37,381 bases of DNA from Cyanobium sp. NIES-981 (GTDB lineage Bacteria > Cyanobacteriota > Cyanobacteriia > PCC-6307 > Cyanobiaceae), in NCBI GenBank assembly GCA_945907085.1, contig CAMDSS010000001.1, positions 1-37,381 on the forward strand. The letters are read 5' to 3'. The notes beneath the pieces were generated by a model. That model saw only the letters and a program-made list of their open reading frames with translations. It searched no databases and was not told the origin of the DNA. This document shows positions 1 to 9,700 of this stretch, one piece after another (position 1 is the stretch's first letter; each line of letters opens with the position of its first letter). Position numbers and translations under genes: made by a program.

Positions 1-219
1 CTCGGCCACGATGAAGCGGTGGTCTTCGTTGCAGATCAGTTGGGGCGGGGCCAGGCCTTCGAGCCCGTTGAGCCGTTGCTGGGTTTGCTGCAGCAGGGTC
101 TCCTCGCCAGTGCCGGCAAGGGCCCAGTACTGCTTGGGATAACTCGCCCGAGAGAGCGGCCACAGCCGGGTGCCGGTGCCACCGCAGAGGATCACGGGTA
201 CCAAGGATGGGCTGGTCAA
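1..219 (-). CDS. manC: Mannose-1-phosphate guanylyltransferase, N-terminal part
   Basis: Reading the minus strand gives a nucleotidyltransferase N-terminus with VILCGGTGTRLWPLSRASYP followed by KQYW, the signature that binds the nucleotide triphosphate in GDP-mannose pyrophosphorylases. The enzyme makes GDP-mannose from GTP and mannose-1-phosphate for surface glycans. The gene runs off the left edge, so only about 70 residues are visible and a fused isomerase domain cannot be judged. The start is uncertain: TTG ending at 219, TTG ending at 204 or GTG ending at 195 all lie in frame, and an in-frame stop lies upstream. It follows rimM on the same strand after about 50 bases. The family call is safe because of the signature; the exact sugar specificity is taken from the family. 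Confidence 0.85.
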   Translation of the reverse strand, partial: MTSPSLVPVILCGGTGTRLWPLSRASYPKQYWALAGTGEETLLQQTQQRLNGLEGLAPPQLICNEDHRFIVAE

Positions 220-270
220 CGGGAGAACTGCGATTGCTCCATTTTGGAGGGTGGGATCGAGGGCAAGCGC

Positions 271-816
271 CTAAAGATCCAGCAATCCAGGCGGCGGCGT
301 GATGCCAATCCAGCCCTGCTCCATCTCCACCACTGGCACGATCGCTTCCACGAAGGGGATCAGCACCTGGCGGCCATCGAGATCGATCTCCAGGAGGTCG
401 TTGCCGGCATGGATCAGGTTACTCACCGTGCCGATGGCGGTTCCCTCCAGCCGCACCTCCAGCCCCAATAGATCCAGCAGATGGAATTCGCCCTTGGCCA
501 GCTTGGGGCGATCGCTGGCCTTCACCACCAGTTCCTCTCCCACCAGGGCCTCGGCGGCTTCGCGGGAATCGATCCCGGCGAAACGCACCACAAACAACTC
601 CTTGCCGGGCAGCTGGCGGCCGCTGAGTAATTCAATCGGCCGGGCGGGATCCTTGCGGCGCTGCAGCCAGCGCTCGCCGGGCTTGGTGAAGCGCTCTGGG
701 AAGTCGCTGAGGGGCAGGATGCGCAGCTCGCCCTTGAGGCCCTGGGCGCCCACTACCTTCCCCACCACCATCAATTCGTCGGGCTGTGTTGGATCGATGC
801 CCACGCTTTGTTCCAT
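271..816 (-). CDS. rimM: 16S rRNA processing protein RimM
   Basis: The 181-residue protein has the two-part RimM architecture. The N-terminal RimM domain begins near residue 16 with VVGKVVGAQGLKGELRI. A C-terminal PRC-barrel spans about residues 100-181 and contains the FHLLDLLGLEV and VLIPFVEAIVPVV strands. RimM binds ribosomal protein S19 and assists maturation of the 30S head. Length and motif order are normal for the family. The ATG start gives an N-terminus of about 15 extra residues before the conserved core. It is divergent from ndhS, with a 77-base gap that must hold both promoters, and is followed by manC on the same strand. Confidence 0.95.
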   Translation of the reverse strand: MEQSVGIDPTQPDELMVVGKVVGAQGLKGELRILPLSDFPERFTKPGERWLQRRKDPARPIELLSGRQLPGKELFVVRFAGIDSREAAEALVGEELVVKASDRPKLAKGEFHLLDLLGLEVRLEGTAIGTVSNLIHAGNDLLEIDLDGRQVLIPFVEAIVPVVEMEQGWIGITPPPGLLDL

Positions 817-893
817 CCCTAAAGAGGACCTGATGCCCCTGATAATGGCGCCATGCCCAAAGGCAGCTTCCTAACGCTCTGATTGAGATCCCA

Positions 894-1073
894 GTGGCCG
901 ACCTTCCGATCCTTCCCGGTTCCACGGTGGTGGTGCGCGATAACCGCTCGATCTACAACGGCTACAAGGGCTTTGTGCAGCGCATCAGTGGCGTCCAGGC
1001 GGCGGTGCTGTTTGAAGGCGGCAACTGGGACAAGCTGGTCACCATGCCGTTGAAGACCCTTGAACAGGTCTGA
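894..1073 (+). CDS. ndhS: NAD(P)H dehydrogenase-like complex subunit S (NdhS)
   Basis: A small GTG-started gene encodes 59 residues, with ILPGSTVVVRDNRSIYNGY near the start and AAVLFEGGNWDKLVTMPL near the end. The FEGGNWDKLVTF/M block is characteristic of the cyanobacterial NdhS (DUF3252) family. NdhS is an SH3-like subunit of the thylakoid NDH-1 complex that helps dock ferredoxin for cyclic electron flow. The GTG at 894 is preceded at a suitable distance by GAG. No ATG or GTG lies upstream in this frame before the neighbouring sequence diverges. It stops four bases before the stop of rnc, so the two genes converge with almost no gap. The family is assigned from remembered motifs; the neighbouring subunit NdhO was considered but does not share this block. 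Confidence 0.8.
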   Translation: MADLPILPGSTVVVRDNRSIYNGYKGFVQRISGVQAAVLFEGGNWDKLVTMPLKTLEQV

Positions 1074-1077
1074 GGTT

Positions 1078-1824
1078 TCAAGCGCCCACGGTTGAGTTCC
1101 GACAGGCTTGAAGGGCCGAGTGGGCCGCATCCTGTTCCGCTGCCCGGCGCGACTGGCCCCAGCCTTGGTGGGCGGGATGGCCTGAGATGGTCACTTCGCA
1201 CCAGAAGCGCTGGGGGTCGGCATGGCCCTGGCTGCGTTCTTCGCAGCGGTAGCTGGGCAGGCCCAGGCCTTGGCCCTGGCTCCATTCCTGCAGGCCCGAC
1301 TTCCAGTTGTGGCGGTCGGGATCGGCCTCCAGCTCGGCGGCGCTGGTTTGCCAATGGGGGGCGAGCCACCGCAGCACGGGCTCCAGCCCGCCCTGGCTGC
1401 CTCCCCAGGCGCAGTAGATGGCGCCGATCAGGGCTTCGGTGCATTCGGCCCGCACGGTGGCCTGGCCCGCTTGATCGCCTTGGGCCATAGGGCCCAGGTG
1501 CAGAACGCTTTCGATGCCGCAGTGCTCCCCCAAATCGGCCAGCCAGCGGTCGCTCACCAGCTGGGCCCGAAGGGCTGAGCGGCGGCCCACGCTGAGGCTC
1601 TTGTGGTGCTGCTCCAGATACACGGAAGCGGCCAGCCGCAACACCGCATCTCCCAGAAATTCGAGCTGCTCGTGGTTGATCGCTAGACCCGCCGAGCTGT
1701 GGCTGAGGGCCTCTTCCACGGGCGCTAGTGACTCGGCGTCCACCCCAGGCCCCCCTGGGGCAGTGGGGTCCAGGCCCAGCTGGCCCAGGAAGGCAACCAG
1801 TTGCTCGAGGCGGCCTGGCTTCAT
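1078..1824 (-). CDS. rnc: Ribonuclease III
   Basis: The product is 248 residues from the ATG ending at 1824. Residues 51-60 read HEQLEFLGDA, the RNase III catalytic signature with its metal-binding Glu and Asp. A second acidic site lies in the AECTEALIGAIY block. A C-terminal double-stranded RNA-binding domain fills about the last 75 residues and ends RRAAEQDAAHSALQA. The enzyme cuts double-stranded RNA in rRNA and mRNA processing. The frame stays open upstream into rnpB, but homology starts only at MKPGRLEQL, so the short start is chosen. The gene lies about 30 bases downstream of rnpB on the same strand. Confidence 0.93.
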   Translation of the reverse strand: MKPGRLEQLVAFLGQLGLDPTAPGGPGVDAESLAPVEEALSHSSAGLAINHEQLEFLGDAVLRLAASVYLEQHHKSLSVGRRSALRAQLVSDRWLADLGEHCGIESVLHLGPMAQGDQAGQATVRAECTEALIGAIYCAWGGSQGGLEPVLRWLAPHWQTSAAELEADPDRHNWKSGLQEWSQGQGLGLPSYRCEERSQGHADPQRFWCEVTISGHPAHQGWGQSRRAAEQDAAHSALQACRNSTVGA

Positions 1825-1855
1825 GGCGGGATGGAGCTCAGCGGGAAAGAAAAGG

Positions 1856-2273
1856 GTGAAAGCAGGACATAAGCCGGGTTCTGTTCTCCGCAGCCGAGCG
1901 CCAAAGCACTGGGCGTTGGGGATGGTCATCTGTCTGGGACCGCCGTTACCGGCGGCCTCGAGCGGCGCACTGTGAGCGGGACTGGTGAGATGGCCAACCG
2001 TTGTCCCTGGGCCTTGCTCCCGGCCGGGGTTTACCGAGCCAGCACCTCTCGATGCTGCTGGTGCGCTCTTACCGCACCCTTGCACCCTTGCCTGTGCCAC
2101 GGGCAAGCCCGGGCCATCGGCGGTGTGTTTCTGTGGCACTCTCCTCACGGTCACCCGCACTGGGCGTTACCCAGCAAGCCTGGCCATTGGGGAGCCCGGA
2201 CTTTCCTCAACCAAGCCTGACCCTGGCCCGAAGACCTGGCCAGCTTGATTGCGACCACCTCGCCTGCTTTCGG
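1856..2273 (-). ncRNA. rnpB: RNase P RNA
   Basis: The minus strand carries the bacterial type A RNase P RNA hallmarks. Near the 5' end is GAGGAAAGTCCGGGCTCC (complement of 2190-2208), and near the 3' end is AGAACCCGGCTTATG (complement of about 1868-1885). A nine-base closing P1 helix pairs GAAAGCAGG (complement of 2263-2271) with CCTGCTTTC (complement of 1858-1866), which fixes both ends to within a few bases. This RNA is the catalytic component that trims the 5' leader of tRNA precursors. It lies directly upstream of rnc on the same strand and is divergent from a tRNA gene. Exact ends beyond P1 are estimated. Confidence 0.93.
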
Positions 2274-2301
2274 GATCCATCATGCCCGCCTGGCCAACGG
2301 G

Positions 2302-2307
2302 GATAAT
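2302..2307 (+). promoter_or_regulatory. Candidate -10 element for tRNA-Arg
   Basis: GATAAT sits nine bases before the first base of the tRNA, the right position for a -10 box if the transcript begins at or just before the mature end. No convincing -35 box is seen, so this is tentative. Confidence 0.35.
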
Positions 2308-2316
2308 GCCTGGCAT

Positions 2317-2390
<74 letters not shown>

Positions 2391-2481
2391 TTGATCTCCG
2401 TAGATCTGCCGCATGCGCGAGTCAGGTAGCCCTTGAAGCAAGCAGAGCTCCTCAGCCTCTGGGCATGTCTGGGGCTGATGG

Positions 2482-3119
2482 GTGCGAAATGGTTGGCCGA
2501 TTGCAGCATTGCTTGGTCTTGTGCTGCCGGCAAAGGTGAGCGCCCAGCCGCTGCCAAGACCCGGCCCCTATCTCTCAATTGGGGGTGGGGCATTGCAGAC
2601 CCAGACGTTCAGCAATGGCAGCGTTGATGCTTCGTTCAAACTGGGCTCATCCCTTGAGGTGGCAGCCGGCTACAACTTTGGTGATTTCATGGCTGATCTG
2701 AGCTTGTGTATGGCAGTGCCGCCGCCAAAAACGCGTCGAATCAGCTCTTTGGCACCACTCAGGACTTGGCCACAACGGGCTCAATTCAAACCAATAGTCT
2801 TTTCATTAATGGCTATTACTATGTGCCTACCAAGCACAAAGTGAGGCCCTATCTGGGGGGTGGAGTGGGTTATACGCGCCTGGGTTGCGGCGTTGGTGCC
2901 TCGGGATCTGGTTTTAGCTACGCGTATGGGAGTTCTGCGAACACCCTCGGCTATCAGGCCAAGGTTGGGGTGGCCTACCAATCCACAACGAAGCTGGAGC
3001 TGTTTGCAGAAGGCGTCTACCGCGGGCTCACGAGTCGGGTTTCCCCCTACGACTCGCTCGACAGTTTTGGTGTCCAGGCTGGGCTCCGCTACCACTTCCA
3101 GGGCGGCCCGCCTAAGTAG
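2482..3119 (+). pseudogene. Small outer-membrane beta-barrel protein, split by a one-base frameshift
   Basis: The first frame starts at GTG 2482 and encodes a signal peptide (hydrophobic AALLGLVLPA ending in VSA) followed by strand-like segments YLSIGGGALQTQ and LEVAAGYNFG. At 2704-2708 the reading must move by one base: TTGTGTAT should probably be TTGGTGTAT, one G longer. The second frame then reads VYGSAAAKN and YLGGGVGYTRLGCG, and ends with an aromatic-rich GLRYHF strand before the stop at 3119. Joined, the protein would be about 212 residues, the size of OmpA-like or opacity-type eight-stranded barrels (PF13505-like). It is either a recent pseudogene or a sequencing error. Neighbours do not reveal its role. 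Confidence 0.7.
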
Positions 3120-3120
3120 G

Positions 3121-3139
3121 CCTGGCCAGGAGCTTTTTT
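3121..3139 (+). terminator. Weak candidate terminator after the barrel gene
   Basis: The palindrome CCTGGCCAGG at 3121-3130 is followed three bases later by six T residues. The palindrome leaves little room for a loop, so folding is doubtful and the call is tentative. Confidence 0.25.
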
Positions 3140-3289
3140 ATGCAGATGTCGTAAGTTTTGCGGATCTTGCATGGCCCGGCCATCCGATTCCGGGGGGCGA
3201 GCGGAGTAGTTGGAATAGCAGTATCCTGTAAGTGCATCTAGCAGGACGCCTGCTGGCTCTGCAGATTCAACTATTGGCTGATCTGGGCT
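3140..3289. promoter_or_regulatory. Intergenic region before the regulator gene, with an inverted repeat
   Basis: This 150-base gap holds no gene. It contains a perfect inverted repeat AGCAGG-ACG-CCTGCT at 3240-3254, about 35 bases before the regulator start at 3290. Such a dyad close to a LysR-like gene could be an operator, but no consensus promoter could be fixed. Confidence 0.35.
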
Positions 3290-4228
3290 ATGCGGGTGGT
3301 TGTCAGCGAGTCGGTCGTCGGTGATTTGGACGTCCTCGACACCCTCGAGCTCTTCCAGAGCACGATCTATGCGGCGGAGGCCCTAGGGATTTCCCAGAGC
3401 AGTTGTTCGCGGCGTTACCGCTCCTTCAGTGAGCAGTTTGATTTTGGTTTTGATCGGGTCGATGGGGTGTACCGACCCACCCGCAATTTCGACATTCTCG
3501 CGGCCCTCAGGCAGGCGGCCCAAAAGCGCAGGGTGCGCCAGGGCAGCTTTCGCTATGGCATCGGTTGGCAGATGGAGGGCTTAATCAATGACCAAGGGCA
3601 AGAGCTGGCCGGCGACAGGCTTTCGGTGTGCACCATGGATAGCTGGCGGGTGCTCAGCATGCTGGAGAACCGGCTGATCGATTACTGGATCGGCGGCCTT
3701 TTGGACTACGGCTCCATGCTGGAACAACCCCTGCAGCGCCAGCGCTTTGAGCGCGTAAAGGTGACAGGTGCCGTGATGGCCGTTCCCCTCTGCCGGTTTG
3801 ATCTCCACCTGGTGAGCCATCAAACCCATCCGCTGAAGGCGCAAAAAACAATCAACGCGGACCAATTGGCGCTCTATCCCTCTCCGGCTTTGGATGTGGG
3901 CATGGCTCCATCGCTGATGGGTCAATTGCAAGAGCGCAGCTTGGCCACGGCTCCTTCTGGCCTCAAAGACCACGACTGGACCCGCTGGCAAGCAGCTGCT
4001 GCCGATGGCATTGCCTTGAGCTACAGCCCGCCCCATGATCTGGCGCGCCTGAAGGCCGATGGCATTGAAACCCTGCCCTACGACTTAGGCATCACCGACG
4101 TGGGGGCGGTCCTCGGCCACCGCGACGCCATTGAAGATGGCTGCTTCCACACCCATCTCAAAGCGATGGTTGAGCTGTTTCGAAACAGTGCAGCAGCAGC
4201 CCATCCGGGCCTGCGCTGGCTGTGCTGA
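3290..4228 (+). CDS. LysR-like transcriptional regulator
   Basis: The protein has 312 residues. Residues about 12-50 form a LysR-like winged-helix: an FQSTIYAAEALGISQSSCSRR stretch matches the usual pattern of an alanine-rich helix followed by a recognition helix ending in SR. The remainder resembles a periplasmic-binding-type effector domain, although its sequence is divergent. The length suits LysR regulators (about 300). The stop overlaps the GTG of the next gene by a few bases, so regulator and exporter are probably translated from one message, and the regulator likely controls the downstream cluster. The effector is unknown, and the divergent N-terminus keeps the family call below certainty. 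Confidence 0.7.
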   Translation: MRVVVSESVVGDLDVLDTLELFQSTIYAAEALGISQSSCSRRYRSFSEQFDFGFDRVDGVYRPTRNFDILAALRQAAQKRRVRQGSFRYGIGWQMEGLINDQGQELAGDRLSVCTMDSWRVLSMLENRLIDYWIGGLLDYGSMLEQPLQRQRFERVKVTGAVMAVPLCRFDLHLVSHQTHPLKAQKTINADQLALYPSPALDVGMAPSLMGQLQERSLATAPSGLKDHDWTRWQAAAADGIALSYSPPHDLARLKADGIETLPYDLGITDVGAVLGHRDAIEDGCFHTHLKAMVELFRNSAAAAHPGLRWLC

Positions 4229-5604
4229 GGCTTAAAACTTCAAGACCATCGGCAGCCCCATGGCGTGATGTTCAACGCCAAGTGGACTTAAGATTTCAAG
4301 ACTTTTCGCAGGCCTTCATTCCCCTTTGGCTGGGGCAACTCATCTCGAACCTGGGAACCCAGGTGAGCTTGTATGCGTTGGGTCTGTGCCTGTACCAGCG
4401 TCAAGAACAGCTGGCCACGTTTGCTTCGGTTGCGATTGCGGTTCAGTTGGCCAAGCTCCTGGTAGTGCCGCTGTTAAGCAGGCGATTGCAGTACTGGCCA
4501 AGGCGGCGGGTGCTCCTCTTGGCCCACAGCCTCGCAACAGTCACCACCGTTCTGTTGGCGCTTGCACTCCGGCAGGGATCTTTGCCGATGGCGATGGTGA
4601 TGGGTGCCATTGCTTTGGCTGCCGCCGCAGAAGCCACTGTGTTGCTGTGTTTTTCGAGCCTCATCCCCCGTTTGGTGTCTGGTGAGGAGCTGGGGCGAGC
4701 CAGCGGACTGTTTGCCAGCTGGGATGGGGCGGTGGTGATGGTGGCCCCATTTATGGGCGCGGCCCTGGCAGCCACGGGAGGACTGATGGGGGTTCTGGTG
4801 CTGGATGGGGCTTCATCATTGGTGGCCCTGACCTGTACGGCGCTTGCTGCTTGGCCTCATGCAGCCTTGCGACCAGAGCGGGGGCATCCCAGGAGGGGGG
4901 ATCAGGCTTTTGGACTGGGCGTTCGTGCTGCCATTCGGGCCCTAGGCCAGAGCCCGACTTGGCGGCCGCTTTTGCTCTTGAACGCCCTGGTGTCTGCAGT
5001 TTTGGCTGCTGTCGAGCTTGGTTTTCCGGCGTGGGTTGTGACTGCGATGGGGCCCTGGCACCTCACCTTGGCGATGGCCATCGGTGGGGGTGGGTACCTC
5101 TTGGGTACTCAGCTGTGGAGTCGCAATTGGGCGAGATTGGAGGCTCAGCAGTGGTCCACCGTTTTGCGGTGCTCTTTGCTGATTCAAGGCGTGGTGCTGA
5201 CCGGTTCTGGCCTAGTCATCTTTGAACGCCTACCGGGCCTTTGGTTCGCGGCGGTTGGGGTTTTCGCCCTTTTGGTGCCTGTTGTTCTCTCAGCGCTCCA
5301 GGCGCTTTGGCAGGTGGTGATTCCCGCTGCGGAGCAGCCCCGCCTCTTTACCGCTCGCTACAGCCTGGAGTGGTTAGCCCGTTTGGTCGCCATTGTCCTT
5401 TTTACGCTGTTTGTCGATCGGGTACTGCTCCCCGCTCTGGCCTGGTCTGGTTGGCCCCCAGGCTTGATCGCTGCGGTTGGTAGCGGGGGCGGCCGACCGG
5501 CCGCCATGGCGTTGGGGCTAGTCGGCTGGGGTCTGCTTTTGCCATTACTCGTTCTGTGGCGTCCCTTGGACAGGTTGGGTTTGAGCGCAGTTGTCGAAGC
5601 TTGA
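4222..5604 (+). CDS. Major facilitator superfamily exporter
   Basis: The 460-residue product has about 12 hydrophobic segments. The first begins near residue 33 with a PLWLGQLISNLGTQVSLYAL stretch, resembling the first helix of MFS_3 / EntS-type exporters (FWLGQLIS-G-Q). Cytoplasmic loops carry RRLQYWPRRR between helices 2 and 3, the position of the MFS motif A loop. The GTG start overlaps the end of the regulator gene, and the stop is four bases before the next ATG, so all three genes appear to be one operon. Within this cluster it is the best candidate for moving the product or a precursor out of the cytoplasm. That substrate is inferred from context alone. Confidence 0.8.
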   Translation: MLRLKTSRPSAAPWRDVQRQVDLRFQDFSQAFIPLWLGQLISNLGTQVSLYALGLCLYQRQEQLATFASVAIAVQLAKLLVVPLLSRRLQYWPRRRVLLLAHSLATVTTVLLALALRQGSLPMAMVMGAIALAAAAEATVLLCFSSLIPRLVSGEELGRASGLFASWDGAVVMVAPFMGAALAATGGLMGVLVLDGASSLVALTCTALAAWPHAALRPERGHPRRGDQAFGLGVRAAIRALGQSPTWRPLLLLNALVSAVLAAVELGFPAWVVTAMGPWHLTLAMAIGGGGYLLGTQLWSRNWARLEAQQWSTVLRCSLLIQGVVLTGSGLVIFERLPGLWFAAVGVFALLVPVVLSALQALWQVVIPAAEQPRLFTARYSLEWLARLVAIVLFTLFVDRVLLPALAWSGWPPGLIAAVGSGGGRPAAMALGLVGWGLLLPLLVLWRPLDRLGLSAVVEA

Positions 5605-5608
5605 GCCA

Positions 5609-6724
5609 ATGCGCGTTCTGATTTACACCTCGAGTGGCGGTACGGCCCACGACGCCGCCGCCGAGGCCATTGCCCAGTGGATGGCGCAGCGGTCACCGGA
5701 GATCGAGGTGCGGGTGGAGCAGGTGCTGGAGCGCTCGAGCCCTACCTACTGCAGGGGTGTGGCCCTCTACAACTGGATTCAGCGCCACTACCCTTGGCTG
5801 CACCAGCTCTACTGGCGGGCGATGGAATGGGAAGACCTGGTGAAGCCGGGCACGGTGTTGTTTGGTCGCAAGTACCTTATTCAGCAGCTGCGTGAGTTCC
5901 GCCCGGATCTGCTGATTTCGACCCACCCCCACACCAATCGGGGCCATTTCGCCCTGGCCAAACGGGTGCTGGGCCCCCAGCTGCGCTGCATCACCTGTTG
6001 CACCGAGCTCGATGGGGGGTTTGGTTTTAGCCGCAACTGGCTCTGTCGCCGTACCGACCTGTTCTGGGCACTCACCGATGCGGTGAAGGCTGAGGTGGAG
6101 CGCCGACGGCCGGGACTAACTACGGAAGTCTTAGGACCGCTTCTTTATCCGGCCTATCACCAGGTGGCCTCTGAGTCGGCTCCAGGGGTGGCTTCGAGGC
6201 AGGAAGGTTTGCCGCTGCTGGTTTTGGCGACGGGTTCCAATGGTGCCAACAACCACCTCCCTTTGTTGGAGAGGCTGGTGCCTTTCGCTGGCCAGATCCA
6301 GGTGGCGGCCCTGTGTGGGCGCCGTTTCTCCGTGCAGCAACAAGTGGACGACTGGTCAGCGCGGCATCCAGGCCTGCAGGTAGCAGCCCTCAGCTACCAG
6401 GGGCCGGCAGAGATGGCCGATCTCTATCGGCGTGCTTGGGCCATGGTGAGTCGACCGGGTGCGCGTACGGCGACGGAGGCCTTGTTCATGGCTTGCCCGT
6501 TGATTTTTAACCACTACGGGACAACCATGCCCCAGGAATTGCTGGCTCCCCGTTATTTTTCTGCTCGCGGATTGGAGCATTCGATCCGTAGGCCTGCGCA
6601 GCTCGCTGTGCTTGTGGCGCAATGGCTGGAGAACCCCGACGACTATGCATTCCTGTGCAAGCGTTATCAGGATCACAGACTTTGTAGTGATCCCGAGCAG
6701 ATTCTGAAAACCCTTCTGTCGTGA
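5609..6724 (+). CDS. MGDG synthase-like glycosyltransferase (GT28)
   Basis: The product has 371 residues from the ATG at 5609, four bases after the exporter stop; a TTG at 5591 is an alternative. The N-terminal half matches the MGDG synthase domain, with IYTSSGGTAHDAAAEAIA at the start, YNWIQRHYPWLHQLYW near residue 55 and PDLLISTHPHTNRG. The C-terminal half has the GT28-type donor site SRPGARTATEALFMACPLIF. Known relatives transfer a sugar from a UDP-sugar to diacylglycerol or peptidoglycan lipid intermediates at the membrane surface. Beside a polyketide synthase with reductive release it is likely to glycosylate the new lipid. Donor and acceptor are not determinable from sequence. Confidence 0.8.
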   Translation: MRVLIYTSSGGTAHDAAAEAIAQWMAQRSPEIEVRVEQVLERSSPTYCRGVALYNWIQRHYPWLHQLYWRAMEWEDLVKPGTVLFGRKYLIQQLREFRPDLLISTHPHTNRGHFALAKRVLGPQLRCITCCTELDGGFGFSRNWLCRRTDLFWALTDAVKAEVERRRPGLTTEVLGPLLYPAYHQVASESAPGVASRQEGLPLLVLATGSNGANNHLPLLERLVPFAGQIQVAALCGRRFSVQQQVDDWSARHPGLQVAALSYQGPAEMADLYRRAWAMVSRPGARTATEALFMACPLIFNHYGTTMPQELLAPRYFSARGLEHSIRRPAQLAVLVAQWLENPDDYAFLCKRYQDHRLCSDPEQILKTLLS

Positions 6725-6758
6725 TCCAAAGTGGGACTCTTCATTGTGCTCGAATTGG

Positions 6759-9700
6759 ATGCCTGAACCGATTGCCATCGTTGGGATCGGTTGTCGGCTG
6801 CCTGGTGGGGTTAACTCCGCTGAAGCCTTCTGGGATGTATTGCGGGAAGGACGGGACCTGATCACCGAGATCCCGCCAGATCGCTGGGATCTCAACCTCC
6901 ACTACGACCCAGACCCCACCCGTCCGCTCACCCAGCACGTGAAGCGGGGCGGCTTTGTTGACGGCATCGATCAGTTTGATGCAGCTTTTTTTGGCATCAC
7001 CCCCCGGGAAGCGGTGTGCATGGATCCCCAGCAACGCCTGTTGCTGGAGGTGGCCTGGCAGGCCGTGGAAGATGCGGGCCAGCCGCTGGAGGCCTTGCAG
7101 CGTAAGGCGATTGGGGTGTTTATGGGCATTTCCAGTTCCGACTACAGCTCCTTGCTCTGGGCTTCCAGGGAGCGGTTTGTTACCCCAAACAATGAGCCCT
7201 TTGTGCTGCCTGGAAATACCGGCTGCATTGCGGCGAATCGGCTGTCCTATTTCTTTGATTTCAAGGGCCCCAGCTTCACGGTGGACACCGCTTGTTCCTC
7301 CTCTTTGGTGGCGGTGCATTTGGCATGCGAAAGCATCTGGCGGGGGGAGTCGGAGGCTGCCTTGGCGGGAGGGGTGCAGGCCCTGATCCACCCGGGGATC
7401 CAGATGAGTTTCTGTAAGGCAGGGCTCTTGGCACCCGATGGGCGGTGCAAAAGCTTTGATGCCAGCGCCGATGGCTACGTGCGTTCTGAAGGGGCTGGCG
7501 TGGTGGTGCTCAAGCCCCTGGCGGCGGCTGAGGCTGCTGGCGATTCCGTGTATGCCGTGATCCATGGCTCAGCCATCAATTCCGATGGTCGTAGTAATGG
7601 CATGGTCGCCCCCAATGCGCGGGCCCAGATGGCTTGTGTCCGCGCTGCCTTTGCCCGGGCCGAGATCGATCCTTCCGCTACCCAATACGTGGAGGCCCAT
7701 GGCACCGGCACCCGCCAGGGAGACCCCATCGAGCTCCGGGCCCTGGGCACCGTGTTTGGCGAGGGCAGGCCCGAGGGAGAAGTGTGCCGGGTGGGTTCGG
7801 TGAAGACCAATTTGGGCCATTCAGAAACGGCGGCCGGGATCACCGGCTTGATCAAGGCGGCCCTGTGTGTGGCCAAGCGGCAATTACCCCCGAGCCTCCA
7901 TTGCCGCCAGCCCAACCCATCGGTTGACTTTTCAGCACTCAAGTTGGAGGTGCAGACCAATCTCGAGCCCTTCCCCTATCCCGAGCGCCCGGCCGTGGTG
8001 GGGGTGAGTTCGTTTGGATTTGGCGGCACCAATGCCCATGTGGTGCTGGCGGATGCCCCCCGGCAGGCATCGCCCTTGCGCTTTGGTGCCCAGATGCCTT
8101 TGCAATTGATTGCCCTTTCAGCCCGCTCCACTCCAGCTTTGGCGGAGCTGGCGGCTGACCTTGTCAAGCAGATGCAGGCCAAGCCCAGCCTGAAGCTGGC
8201 TGACCTGGCAGCGTCGCTCAATCTGGGTCGAACCCCATTTCGGCAGCGGGCGGTGTGCCTTGCAGCAGACAAGGCCCAGCTGATGGGTCAATTGCAGGCC
8301 CTGGTTGCCGGGCGCCCATCCCGTCAAGACAGTCTCCAGGTGGGGCTGGCGTCTCGCCGGCCTGGAAAGCTGGCTTGGCTGTTCACAGGGCAGGGCTCCC
8401 AGGCCTTGGGCATGGGCCAGGCCTTGCTTGCCCATCCTGTTTTTAACGAGGCAATGACCAGGGTTGCCAGCCTGCTGGACCCCCATCTGAAGCGGCCCCT
8501 CCTGGCTTTGTTGGTGCCCCCTGCAGGGGAGGAGGCCGAAGCAGCCCGGCTCCTCAACCAAACTGGTTTCACCCAACCGGCTTTGTTTGCGGTGGGCTAC
8601 GGCCTGAGCCAGCTCTGGCAGAGCTGGGGGGTGGAACCCGACCTTCTGATGGGCCACAGCATCGGCGAGGTGCTCGCGGCCCACTTGGCCGGTGTGTTTT
8701 CCCTGGAGGATGCGGCCCGCTTGGTGGCCATCCGGGGTCGGTTGATGCAGGCCTTGCCCTCGGATGGGGGCATGGCGGCGCTTTTGGCTGGCCCTGAACG
8801 AGTGGAAGCGCTGCTGGCTCGCCATCGAGAGATCAGTGTGGCCGCCTACAACGGCCCGTCGAACACCGTGGTGGCTGGGCCAATTGCGGCCCTGCGGGCG
8901 TTGCTCGCCAATGCCGAGCAGCTCGGGCTGGATGGTCGCATTTTGCCGGTCTCCCATGCCTTTCATACGCAAGCGATGGCCCCGATGCTCGAGGCCTTTG
9001 AGCAGGAGTTGCGCCAGCTCAGCTTTATGCCCCCCAACAAGCCCCTGGTGAGCAACCTCACGGGCCGTCTGGCGGGCCCCGAAGTTGCCCAGCCCGATTA
9101 CTGGTGCGACCAGGTGTTGAGTCCTGTGTGCTTCGCAGAGGGAGTTGAGACCTTGGTGGCCCAAGGGGCCCAGGTGTTTTTGGAGATTGGGGCGCGGCCC
9201 ACCTTGATTGGCATGGCGCGCCAATGCCAGGTGAACCCATCGCTCGCCTATTGGCCTTCGCTGGTGCCGGGCAAATCCGATTGGCAGATGCTTGTCACCA
9301 GCCTTGGCGGCCTGTGGCGCAGTGGGTTTGCTGTCGATTGGGCCGCCTTCCATCGGCCCTTTCCCCATCGTCGGGTCAGCGTGCCTGGCTACCCCTTCCA
9401 ACGCCAGCGCTATTGGTGGAGCCGGCAGGGAGAGGAGGTGGCGCCCGCCAGCTTCTGGCTGGATCACCTGGGCATCACGGAGGTGAGAGCTCCAGCCGAA
9501 TCGCTTCGACCGGCTTCCCAGAACAAGACTGAGCGCCTTAGGAAGAGCGAGCGGCTCGAGCGGTTGGATCTGCCGGGCGAGCTGGCGATCTACCAGGTCG
9601 GTCTCACCTGTGAGGGGAGTGATCTTGGTGATCACCGCATTCGGGGCCAGGTGGTCTTTCCGGCGGCGGGTTTCATCACGGCCGCGCTGGATGGGCTGGA

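Noticed and set aside
1825..2160. N-terminal extension of rnc of about 110 residues
   Set aside because: This stretch is RNase P RNA; RNase III homology begins at the ATG ending at 1824.
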